From positions 186,001-250,000 of the forward strand of contig NZ_AFHG01000052.1 of assembly GCF_000214035.2 (NCBI RefSeq): a stretch of 64,000 nucleotides of DNA, given 5' to 3'. The notes under the pieces were generated by a model, which made no database searches, was not told where the DNA came from, and was given only the letters and a program-made list of their open reading frames with translations. Position numbers and translations under genes: made by a program. Each line of letters opens with the position of its first letter. Positions within the stretch are counted from its first letter, which is position 1. Positions 16,761-24,382 of this stretch are shown here, in pieces. The DNA comes from Methyloversatilis universalis FAM5 (GTDB lineage Bacteria > Pseudomonadota > Gammaproteobacteria > Burkholderiales > Rhodocyclaceae).

Positions 16761-18383
16761 TCAAGGAGATGTGCAGCTTCTGACCCAGCCGAGTGCGCAC
16801 GCCGCTGCGTCTTCCAGGCGTGCGTTCGACGTGTCCTCCTTACCTCGCAGCGCGGCCGCTTTGCCGGCTCTGTATTTTCCTTCGTTCGGGTCGAGTCTGG
16901 CCGCTGATTCAAAGTCCTCGATTGCCTGATCGAAAGCCTTCATCCCGAGGTGGGCTGCACCTCTGTCGCTATAGACCGCTGTGTATTCAGGCGCGAGAGA
17001 GAGTGCCTTGTTGAAGTCTTCGATTGCATTGGGAATGAAGCCCTCTCGCATCAGCGACAGTCCCCGGTTGTGATAGATACGCGCCAGACCAGCCGGAGTG
17101 CGCTCATCGGCTCCTTGTTGCTCGGCTAGAGACGCAGCTTCATCCCAGATGTAGAACGTATGAGAGAAGGTGTTGAGCTTGTTGATGGAAAACAAACCGA
17201 GGGCACAGCAGCCGATGACGCCCAGGGCTATGCACATGCGTCGTTCGAGCTTGAGCAGTCCGAGCGCAGCCAGGGCGAAAAGAGCCGGCATCCACAGATA
17301 GCTTCGATAAAGCACGAATATCTCCTGCACACGAACCGTGGCGATCTCCGTGGAAAACATGACCCAAGGAGTGAGCAGCGCGATACCGATGGCGAAACGC
17401 CGTCGGTACTTGAGCCACGCCATCACTATCGCGACCGGATATGCGAAAAACGCAAGGCTGCGCAACCAGGTCGTTGCCGGCACCGGGAGAGCGGCGAAAG
17501 GCTCACGCATATCGATCGACATCCACGAGCCGTTTGGAACAATCCAAAGTATCAAGTACTTGAAGAAGAGCCCTGACTGAGTCAGAACGCTCAACGGGAA
17601 GATCAGCGGACTGTCAGTACTCGCTGCGGATTCGGGGCTTACAGTACCCGCGACCATCGGCTCATACGCATGTCCGATGACTTTGGCCATGCTCAGTACA
17701 AGCATCAGCGACACGACTGCCTGACTCAGAAGAGCGGCGATGATTTCCCGCTGGCTTGGGCAAGGCCGCTGCATGCCATCGCCGCGAACTCCAATCCAGA
17801 GTAGCGCCGCGATGATTGGTGCCATGACGACATGCTCCTTCGAAAGGGCGGCCAACATAAACAGCGGGGTGGCCAACCACAACGCTGTTCTGGAGCCGTT
17901 GATCCCTTTCCAGAACGCAACCCAGCTCAGCAAGCAGAAAAACGTGGCCATCAGGATGGTGCGCTGAATCAGATAGCCAGCCCCGTAAACTGCTGCTGGG
18001 TGAAGAACGAACAACAGGGCCGCAATTGCAGCAGCCAATTCAACACTGGGTCCGTTCTCTCGTCTTGTACGCACCGTCGAGAGAAGACAGAGAATGAACG
18101 CATAGAGGGCAACGCCAGTGCCGGCGTGCAGGATCATGTTGCCGATCCGTTGCGGATAGATTTCCGTGCCGATCAGCGTGAATGTCAGTCCGTGCGAGTA
18201 GTACGCCAGCCAGCGCGGTGCGAACGAAAATCCCTTCGCCACATAACTTTCGGGATTTCCAGCCATGAAGAAGTATTCGTCATCGAACACCAGCGGGTTG
18301 TCGAGGTAGGGCGCGTAGAGTCCTGCCGCTGCGAGAACGATCAGCGCTGGAAAAAGCCATCTCTTGATCACGGAATGGGTCAT
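16761..18383 (-). CDS. Polytopic GT-C-like membrane protein with C-terminal TPRs, candidate pilin glycosyltransferase
   Basis: 540 residues with about ten membrane helices. The first extracytoplasmic loop has FDDE (33-36), the acidic pair expected of GT-C glycosyltransferases, and a later helix begins with the HP...YLIQRT pattern (128-142) seen in TMTC/PMT-like transferases. The C-terminal 120 residues hold two clear TPRs (NRGLSLMREG and DRGAAHLGMK repeats). It converges on pilA and shares its terminator, which suggests modification of the pilin; this is inference. Two 60-base stretches (17881-17940 and 18301-18360) hand-count at 53% and 60% GC against 72% in a valS stretch, so the gene may have been acquired. 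An AAGGAAG ribosome site supports the start. Confidence 0.75.
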   Translation of the reverse strand: MTHSVIKRWLFPALIVLAAAGLYAPYLDNPLVFDDEYFFMAGNPESYVAKGFSFAPRWLAYYSHGLTFTLIGTEIYPQRIGNMILHAGTGVALYAFILCLLSTVRTRRENGPSVELAAAIAALLFVLHPAAVYGAGYLIQRTILMATFFCLLSWVAFWKGINGSRTALWLATPLFMLAALSKEHVVMAPIIAALLWIGVRGDGMQRPCPSQREIIAALLSQAVVSLMLVLSMAKVIGHAYEPMVAGTVSPESAASTDSPLIFPLSVLTQSGLFFKYLILWIVPNGSWMSIDMREPFAALPVPATTWLRSLAFFAYPVAIVMAWLKYRRRFAIGIALLTPWVMFSTEIATVRVQEIFVLYRSYLWMPALFALAALGLLKLERRMCIALGVIGCCALGLFSINKLNTFSHTFYIWDEAASLAEQQGADERTPAGLARIYHNRGLSLMREGFIPNAIEDFNKALSLAPEYTAVYSDRGAAHLGMKAFDQAIEDFESAARLDPNEGKYRAGKAAALRGKEDTSNARLEDAAACALGWVRSCTSP

Positions 18384-18480
18384 GGAGCTTCCTTCTTCTC
18401 GATACTTGTAGGGCGCATTCGCATGTTCATCGCGATGATTATTGTCGATGGGGTCCGGTCATCGACCATCCATCGCTGGC

Positions 18481-18942
18481 TCAAGACGAGGTCAGAAGAT
18501 CTGCGCCGAGGCATGCCCGCAAGACGGTCTGCGTCTCGCCATCCCGTACGCGATTCGTGAACCACCACACAGCCCCCTTCTTCACCGTCCACTCTGCCTC
18601 CTGCCCCGACAGCAGCAGTGCGGCGACCCGCCCCAGCGTCGGCTGATGCCCCACCACCAGAACCGCGCCGCTACATGTCGGCCACTCGGTGGCGGCGATG
18701 AGGTCGGCCACCGATGCATCGGTGCTGAGCAGGCGTGAGGTTTCGAACTCCAGCCCGAGTGCCTGGACAGTCTGCTGACAGCGCGTCGCGGGGCTGGCCA
18801 GGATGCGGGTTTGTCGGGGCAGCCGGGGCTTGAGCCAGGCCGCCATCTGGCGTGCCTGCTTCTCGCCGCGCGACGACAGTTTGCGGCTGGCATCCGGCAC
18901 GGTATCGAGCGCTTCGGCGTGGCGCCACAGAATCAGGTCCAT
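18481..18942 (-). CDS. sixA: Phosphohistidine phosphatase SixA family
   Basis: 153-residue histidine phosphatase. Family members remove phosphate from phosphohistidine proteins such as HPt domains or the nitrogen PTS. The catalytic RHG-like motif is WRHAEA with His8, and the second active-site His is in VVGHQPTLG. Start chosen at ATG 18942 (MDLILWRHAEA), which matches the family and has a GAGGAGAC ribosome site; the longer open frame to 19059 has no family support. It lies 74 bases downstream of the CYTH-CHAD gene on the same strand. Confidence 0.9.
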   Translation of the reverse strand: MDLILWRHAEALDTVPDASRKLSSRGEKQARQMAAWLKPRLPRQTRILASPATRCQQTVQALGLEFETSRLLSTDASVADLIAATEWPTCSGAVLVVGHQPTLGRVAALLLSGQEAEWTVKKGAVWWFTNRVRDGETQTVLRACLGADLLTSS

Positions 18943-19016
18943 GCAATGTCTCCTCGTGTTCTTCGGCGCGGCAGTGTCATGAACTGCAGTGACAGGGGCG
19001 TGACGCCCTGCGTGGC

Positions 19017-20504
19017 TCAGCGCGGGGCCGGCAGATGTGACAGCGCGCGCAGCAGACACGGTGCCCGATCAACGACCGTGCGGTAACGTGGCATGTGATG
19101 CGCGGCGATGCGCGACACGGCAGACAGCAGCACCTCGCTGTTGCCGGCCGCTGCCAGCAGTCGCGGACCGGCCTGGCTCAGATCGTTGAGGAATCCGAGG
19201 GATTCCTGTGCCTCCGAAAGCGTGTCCAGGGTCTGGCGGGTGCGTTCGGCGTCCAGCAGCGGCAGGAAGAATTCGATCGCGTAGCGCAGCCGCTTCACGT
19301 CGATGCGCAGCGCATGCAATGTGTCGATGTCGCCGCCCCGCGCGCGATGGGCTGCGCGGATCATGCGGCGGTGCGCACTGGCGAGGCGCTTGCGGGCAAG
19401 CTTGCGCAGCGACGGCGCGTGATCGATGTCCGGTTGCTGCAGCAGCGACAGCAGCGCGATCATGAGTCGTGCCTGGCGGCCGTCCTGCAGCGCAGCCAGC
19501 ACGCGGTCGCGACGGGCCGCCCGCGCGCTGCGCAAGGTACGCTCCAGATCCAGCAGCGCGACATCCGGTGCGCTGGCGATGACCGGCGCCAGCAGTTCTG
19601 TCTGCAGCACGTCGCGGTCGCGCAGTTCGCCGAGTTCGCTGGCCAGAGCGCGCAGGTGCATGGCGAGCGTTTCGGCGGCTGCGGTCGGCAGGGCGGGCGC
19701 AAACACGCGCAGCGCGCTGCGCAGGCGGCGCAGCGCGACCCGCATCTGATGGATGAATTCGGGGGCGTCCGAATGTAGCGCGCCGTGTTCGTTGGCCTGA
19801 TAGTGGGCGATGCAGTCCAGCGCGACCGCCCGGAAGGCGGCCGCCGCAGAGCCGTCCGGATCGATGGGCGAACGCCCGGCGCGTACCGGCACCGGTTCTG
19901 CGCCGGCCATCAGGTCGTAGCCGCGCTGCGCCTTGCTGCGTGACTCCGCACGCAGCGGCAGGGTTTCGGCCAGCCGGCCAGCCAGTTCGAGCAGCGCCTC
20001 CACCGGCGCGCCGGCCAGTTCGAGCTCGATCTCCGAGATGGTTTCCCGCCGGCCTCCGGCCAGAATGTGGCCGCGGTCCGCCATCAGCAGCAGTTCGCCG
20101 CCGCCGACGCTGAAGCGCCATTCGCGGCGTTCAAAGTCGGTGTCGAACACCGCGCTCAGTGCGCCGCGGTCGCGCAGCGCTTCCAGTTCGCTACGCAGTG
20201 CGACGTCTTCGATCCGGGAGAAATCGAAATGTCCGGAAAAGGGCTGTTCCCACTCCGGACGCGATGACAGGCCGGCCCGCGCCGAACTGGCGCATTTGAC
20301 CGTCTGCAGCCATTGACGACCGGCGCGGCGCAGACGCAGCGCGACGCGCTGGCGACGCAGGGCCAGGTCGACGGTATCGAAATAGAGATTGCGCAGCGTC
20401 TGCGTATGGGGCGGTTCTGCCGCCTCACGCAGCGCCGGGTGGCGCGAGAGGGATCGCCAGCCCTGTTCGGCCAGCGCCAGCTTGAGTTCTATTTCCTGGG
20501 CCAT
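19017..20504 (-). CDS. CYTH-CHAD domain protein, probable inorganic triphosphatase
   Basis: 495-residue cytoplasmic protein. The N-terminal CYTH (triphosphate tunnel) domain, about residues 1-205, has the diagnostic ExExK motif EIELK at residues 4-8 and a basic strand series including LYFDT and LRLRR. The C-terminal CHAD domain (about 235-490) is helical with conserved histidines (HQMRVALRRLRSALR, HALRIDVKRLRYAIEFF). Bacterial CYTH-CHAD proteins such as E. coli YgiF hydrolyse tripolyphosphate, and CHAD binds polyphosphate. sixA follows on the same strand. Confidence 0.92.
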   Translation of the reverse strand: MAQEIELKLALAEQGWRSLSRHPALREAAEPPHTQTLRNLYFDTVDLALRRQRVALRLRRAGRQWLQTVKCASSARAGLSSRPEWEQPFSGHFDFSRIEDVALRSELEALRDRGALSAVFDTDFERREWRFSVGGGELLLMADRGHILAGGRRETISEIELELAGAPVEALLELAGRLAETLPLRAESRSKAQRGYDLMAGAEPVPVRAGRSPIDPDGSAAAAFRAVALDCIAHYQANEHGALHSDAPEFIHQMRVALRRLRSALRVFAPALPTAAAETLAMHLRALASELGELRDRDVLQTELLAPVIASAPDVALLDLERTLRSARAARRDRVLAALQDGRQARLMIALLSLLQQPDIDHAPSLRKLARKRLASAHRRMIRAAHRARGGDIDTLHALRIDVKRLRYAIEFFLPLLDAERTRQTLDTLSEAQESLGFLNDLSQAGPRLLAAAGNSEVLLSAVSRIAAHHMPRYRTVVDRAPCLLRALSHLPAPR

Positions 20505-20665
20505 CGTTTCGGCGGGAGAGCGGAGCGGGCCTCCGCAACCGGCCGGATGGTAGACCGAAAGCGGTCGTGTTCGTCACCGTGCACTGCGACAGACATGCGC
20601 GGAGCCGTCAGGGCGGCGCTGCCGGGGCCCTGCAGGCCTGGCCCGCAGGCGCCGCCTGAGCTGGA

Positions 20666-21151
20666 TCATTCCGCGGTCCAGTGGCCGGACTTGCCGCCGG
20701 CCTTTTCCAGCAGGTGTATGCCGTCGATGCGCATGCCGCGATCGACCGCCTTGCACATGTCGTAGATGGTGAGCAGCGCCACGCTGACCGCGGTCAGCGC
20801 CTCCATCTCGACTCCGGTCTGGCCGGTGGTCCGGGCGGTGACTTCGCAGTCCACCCGGTTGTTCGCCTCATCCAGCGAGAAGTCGACGCTCACCTTGGTC
20901 AGTGCGATCGGGTGGCACAGCGGGATCAGGTCCGAGGTGCGTTTCGACGCCTGTATGCCGGCAATGCGCGCCACGCCCAGCACGTCGCCCTTTTTCGCGT
21001 TGCCGTCGCGCACCAGCGCGAACGTCGCCGGCAGCATGGTGATCGAGCCGGCTGCGCGGGCGACGCGCGCGGTGTGTGCCTTGTCACCGACGTCCACCAT
21101 GTGGGCCTGGCCCTGGGCGTCGAAGTGGGTGAGGGGATTGTCTGCGCTCAT
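20666..21151 (-). CDS. moaC: Cyclic pyranopterin monophosphate synthase
   Basis: 161 residues. MoaC acts with MoaA in the first step of molybdenum cofactor synthesis, forming cyclic pyranopterin monophosphate. Recognised by MVDVGDK near the N-terminus, [14 protein letters not shown], the LIPLCHPI active-site segment and [18 protein letters not shown]. The start codon overlaps the end of the response regulator gene by four bases (ATGA type), so the two are translationally coupled although their roles appear unrelated. Confidence 0.96.
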   Translation of the reverse strand: MSADNPLTHFDAQGQAHMVDVGDKAHTARVARAAGSITMLPATFALVRDGNAKKGDVLGVARIAGIQASKRTSDLIPLCHPIALTKVSVDFSLDEANNRVDCEVTARTTGQTGVEMEALTAVSVALLTIYDMCKAVDRGMRIDGIHLLEKAGGKSGHWTAE

Positions 21152-21618
21152 CGAACCATTGCTGAAGGGTGGGGGGGCGGAATGTTCAGTTCCAGCCAGT
21201 AGCGGGCCAGCAGCGTCAGGGTTTCGGAAAAGCTCACGAAATCGAGCGACTTACGTACGAAGCTGTTGGCGCCCAGCTGGGCGGCCAGTTTCACGTCACG
21301 CTGCTGGCTCGACGCCGACACGATGACCACCGGCAGTACATGGGTCTGCGCTTCGGCGCGGATCTGCCTGAGCACCTCCAGACCGTCGATGCGGGGCAGC
21401 GTCAGGTCGAGCATGACCAGTGCCGGCTGATAGCGGGTATCGCGACCGGCATAGACGCCGCGGCCGAACAGGTAGTCCAGGCCTTCCTCGCCGGAGGCCA
21501 CCACCTGTATCTGGTCCGCTGGCACGATGGCCCGCAGCGCGGTGGTGATCAGCTTGACGTCTTCGGGAACGTCTTCAATCAGCAGCAGGGCGTGCGAACC
21601 AACCGGAATGGACGACAT
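21148..21618 (-). CDS. Single-domain response regulator
   Basis: 156-residue stand-alone receiver domain of the Rcp1/CheY-like branch. It shows [12 protein letters not shown] at the N-terminus (acidic pocket), the phospho-acceptor Asp in [13 protein letters not shown] near residue 72, [11 protein letters not shown] for the Thr/Ser position and FVRKSLDF for the conserved Lys. No output domain is present, so it should work by protein contact with another partner. No histidine kinase adjoins it; moaC follows with a four-base overlap. Confidence 0.9.
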   Translation of the reverse strand: MSSIPVGSHALLLIEDVPEDVKLITTALRAIVPADQIQVVASGEEGLDYLFGRGVYAGRDTRYQPALVMLDLTLPRIDGLEVLRQIRAEAQTHVLPVVIVSASSQQRDVKLAAQLGANSFVRKSLDFVSFSETLTLLARYWLELNIPPPHPSAMVR

Positions 21619-21786
21619 CGGAGGCGTGGAGATGGGTAACGTTGGGGGCCGGCCTTCTGTGCAGCGCTGTGATGCGGCGTGTCCGCGCGACGATACCTGT
21701 CGTCACATCTGCTTACCCGTCGTGCGCGCCGCCTTTCACCTGCGACCGAACGATCGTTCACGCCTGCCGGCTATCATAGCATTGCC

Positions 21787-23262
21787 ATGACCTTCTTCCC
21801 CTCTGCCGGACGGTCCCGCCGCGCCCTGCGACTGCGCGCGGCGCTCGCGATCGTGCTGATGATGCCGCCGGTGCTGCCGGCCAACAACCTGCCCGATCTG
21901 GGCGACGTGGCGCAGGCCGATCTGCCGCCTTCGCTGGAAAGGCGCATCGGCGAATCGCTGTGGCGCGAAACCCGCGTACGCGAGCGCAGCTACATCAACG
22001 ATCCGGAAATCAACGGCTATCTGAACCAGCTGGCGGACCGGCTGATCGCCAAGCTGCCGGATTCGCGCCAGGATTTCGAACTGTTCGCGCTGCGCGACCC
22101 GACGCTGAACGCCTTCGCCTGGCCCGGTGGCTTCATCGGCGTGCATTCCGGGCTCATCGTTGCGGCGCAGAGCGAATCGGAACTGGCCTCGGTGATCGCA
22201 CACGAAATTTCGCACGTGACCCAGCGCCACATCGCGCGGCTCTACTCGAAGCGCGGCGAAATGAGCGTGATCGCCATCGCCTCGCTCATCATCGCGGCGC
22301 TGGCGGCGCGTGGCAACGGACAGGCGGCGCAGGCGGCGGTGGTCGGCGGCCAGGCTGCCACCGTGGCCAGCCAGCTCGCCTACACCCGTGATTTCGAGCG
22401 AGAGGCCGACCGCATCGGCATCCAGATGCTGGATGGCGCAGGTTTTGACACCCGCGGCATGGCGGCTTTCTTCGAGCGCATGCAGCGCTCGGTCCGCTTC
22501 TACGAATCGAATTCGCCGGCCTATCTGCGCACCCATCCGCTGACCACCGAGCGGATCGCCGACGCCTCCGCCCGCATCCAGGAAACCGCCTACCGCCAGG
22601 TGCCGGACAGCATCGATTTCCTGCTGGTGCGTGCCAAGCTGCGCGCCTACGACGGCGAGGCACGCGAAGCCTTCGCCGAGTTCGAGACCCGGCTGCGCGA
22701 CGTGCAGGGCGCTGCCCGCATCGCGGCACGCTTCGGCCTCGCGCACGCCGCGCTGCGCAAGCGCGATTTCGTCCGCGCGCAGAAGGAAGTCGACGGGCTG
22801 CGCGCCGACGGGTTTTCATCGCCCATGCTGGACAATCTCGCAGGCCGCATCAGCCTCGACGCCGGCCGCCCCGCGGAAGCGGTGAGCCGTTTCAAGGAAG
22901 GGCTGCAGCGCAGCGGCCTGCGGCCCCGTGCCATCGTGTATGGCCTGATCGAGGCGCTGATCGCCGACAACCGCCCGGAAGAGGCACTCGCGGTCGCGAC
23001 CGACGAAATCAGTCTCACTACCCAGGACCCGCAGCTCTACCAGTACCAGGCCCGCACCAGCGCGCTGCTCGGCAAGCGGCTGGCCCAGCATCGCGCACAG
23101 GCCGAGGCCTATGTGCTGAACGGCCAGTATCAGGCGGCGATCGAACAGCTGGAACTGGCCCAGCGGGCGGCCGACGGCGATTTCTATCAGCAGTCGGCGG
23201 TCGATGCGCGGCTGCGCGAGCTGCGTGAGCGGCTGGCCGAGCAGCGCCGTGACGGACTGTGA
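21787..23262 (+). CDS. bepA: Periplasmic M48 metalloprotease with TPR domain, BepA/YfgC-like
   Basis: 491-residue exported protein. A basic N-terminus and hydrophobic stretch (about 12-32) form a signal peptide ending near LPANN. The M48 protease domain (about 45-270) has the zinc motif HEISH at 139-143 and the third ligand in the DFEREADRIG segment. The C-terminal half (about 290-490) is a series of TPR helices. BepA-type proteins assemble or degrade outer membrane proteins, notably LptD, at the BAM complex. Start chosen at ATG 21787 because the signal peptide follows it. Confidence 0.9.
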   Translation: MTFFPSAGRSRRALRLRAALAIVLMMPPVLPANNLPDLGDVAQADLPPSLERRIGESLWRETRVRERSYINDPEINGYLNQLADRLIAKLPDSRQDFELFALRDPTLNAFAWPGGFIGVHSGLIVAAQSESELASVIAHEISHVTQRHIARLYSKRGEMSVIAIASLIIAALAARGNGQAAQAAVVGGQAATVASQLAYTRDFEREADRIGIQMLDGAGFDTRGMAAFFERMQRSVRFYESNSPAYLRTHPLTTERIADASARIQETAYRQVPDSIDFLLVRAKLRAYDGEAREAFAEFETRLRDVQGAARIAARFGLAHAALRKRDFVRAQKEVDGLRADGFSSPMLDNLAGRISLDAGRPAEAVSRFKEGLQRSGLRPRAIVYGLIEALIADNRPEEALAVATDEISLTTQDPQLYQYQARTSALLGKRLAQHRAQAEAYVLNGQYQAAIEQLELAQRAADGDFYQQSAVDARLRELRERLAEQRRDGL

Positions 23263-23327
23263 GCGTGGCGGCGTTGCGCAGCAGCGGTGGCTGCAGGTAT
23301 AAACGGCGCTCCGCACTGGAGTGAATC

Positions 23328-23555
23328 ATGGAATTCGACAAGGAACTCGACGCCCGCGGGCTCAACTGCCCGCTGCCCATCCTGCGTACCAAGAAGGCGC
23401 TGTCCGAACTGAGCAGCGGTCAGGTGCTGCGCGTGGTGGCGACCGACCCGGGCGCGGTGCGCGATTTCGAGGCCTTTACCCGTCAGACCGGCCACACGCT
23501 GCTCGAGGCCACCGAGGCGGACAAGGAATTCGTGTTCCTGCTGCGCCGCAAGTAA
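23328..23555 (+). CDS. tusA: TusA/SirA-family sulfurtransferase
   Basis: 75-residue sulfur carrier. The diagnostic CPLPILR motif carries the acceptor cysteine at residue 14 (LNCPLPILRTKKAL), followed by the DPGAVRDFEAF segment. TusA proteins pass persulfide sulfur for tRNA 2-thiolation, molybdenum cofactor or other sulfur metabolism. Normal length, with a GGAGTG ribosome site. Neighbours (a BepA-like protease and a GST-like protein) do not point to one of these pathways. Confidence 0.92.
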   Translation: MEFDKELDARGLNCPLPILRTKKALSELSSGQVLRVVATDPGAVRDFEAFTRQTGHTLLEATEADKEFVFLLRRK

Positions 23556-23590
23556 GCGGCCACCCCTCACCTCTACCGGGAGACTGCAAC

Positions 23591-24292
23591 ATGATCAGGC
23601 TGTTCCAGTTTCCCCCGGCGATGGGGCTGCCCAACGCAAGCGGTTTCTGCCTCAAGCTCGAAACCTGGCTGCGCATGGCGGGCCTGCCGTACGAAAACGT
23701 CTACACGATGAATCTGGGGCGGGCGCCCAAGGGCAAGCTGCCTTTCATCATTGACGACGGCACGACCCTGGCCGACAGCAGCTTCATCATCGATCACCTG
23801 ACGAAGCGCCACGGCGTGACGCTGGACGATCATCTCGATAGAGGCGAGCGTGCGCAGTCGCTGCTGCTGCAGCGCACGCTGGAAGAGCACGCCTACTGGT
23901 GCGTGCTGTACTTCCGCTGGGCGGACGACCGCTTCTGGCCGGCCACGCACGAGGCCTTTTTCGCCGGCATGGGCGCGCCCTACAAGTGGTTCGTGCCAAA
24001 GCTGGCCCGCCAGGGCATGGTGAAGCAGGTGAAGGCGGCCGGCATCGGCCGCCATTCGGCGGACGAGATCACTGCGCTGGGCATGCGCGACATCGACGCC
24101 ATCGCCACCGTGCTGGGCGACAAGCCCTTCCTGTTCGGCGAACCGTCCAGCGTCGATGCCAGTGCCTACGGCATGCTGGCCAACGTGGTGTTCGTCGATC
24201 TCGACCTGCCGTTCAAGACGCTGATCGAGCGTGACTATCCGTCCCTCGTCCGCTACTGCGAGCGGATGAGGGACGTTTACTGGAGGAGCTAG
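23591..24292 (+). CDS. Glutathione S-transferase-like protein (metaxin/FAXC type)
   Basis: 233-residue two-domain GST-fold protein. The N-terminal thioredoxin-like domain (about 1-80) has the GRAPKGKLPFIIDDG segment with the cis-Pro in KLPFI and LADSSFIIDHL for glutathione gamma-Glu contact. The helical C-terminal domain has PFLFGEPSSVDASAYG. This pattern fits the GST_N_4/GST_C_6 (FAXC/metaxin-like) branch rather than classical detoxifying GSTs. Start at ATG 23591 with GGGAGA ribosome site. It converges on valS across a complex inverted repeat. Confidence 0.85.
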   Translation: MIRLFQFPPAMGLPNASGFCLKLETWLRMAGLPYENVYTMNLGRAPKGKLPFIIDDGTTLADSSFIIDHLTKRHGVTLDDHLDRGERAQSLLLQRTLEEHAYWCVLYFRWADDRFWPATHEAFFAGMGAPYKWFVPKLARQGMVKQVKAAGIGRHSADEITALGMRDIDAIATVLGDKPFLFGEPSSVDASAYGMLANVVFVDLDLPFKTLIERDYPSLVRYCERMRDVYWRS

Positions 24293-24293
24293 T

Positions 24294-24368
24294 GGCTAGG
24301 ATGTAGGGGCTAGAAAAGTTTCCGGGCGGCTTCGCCGCCCGCAATCCGCTAGCCCCAAATCCCTAGCC
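24294..24368. repeat. Nested inverted repeat between convergent genes
   Basis: An inner perfect stem, CGGGCGGC at 24323-24330 and GCCGCCCG at 24334-24341, sits inside GGGGCTAG (24306-24313) / CTAGCCCC (24349-24356). An outer pair GGCTAGG (24294-24300) / CCTAGCC (24362-24368) encloses both. Three concentric arms give one long cruciform or RNA hairpin covering the 90-base gap. It may terminate both convergent genes or be a dispersed intergenic element. Confidence 0.75.
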
Positions 24369-24382
24369 CCCAGCCCCTCGCG

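Noticed and set aside
18943..19059. N-terminal extension of SixA up to 19059
   Set aside because: The added 39 residues have no family counterpart and would overlap the CYTH-CHAD gene. The ATG at 18942 has a strong ribosome site and fits the family.
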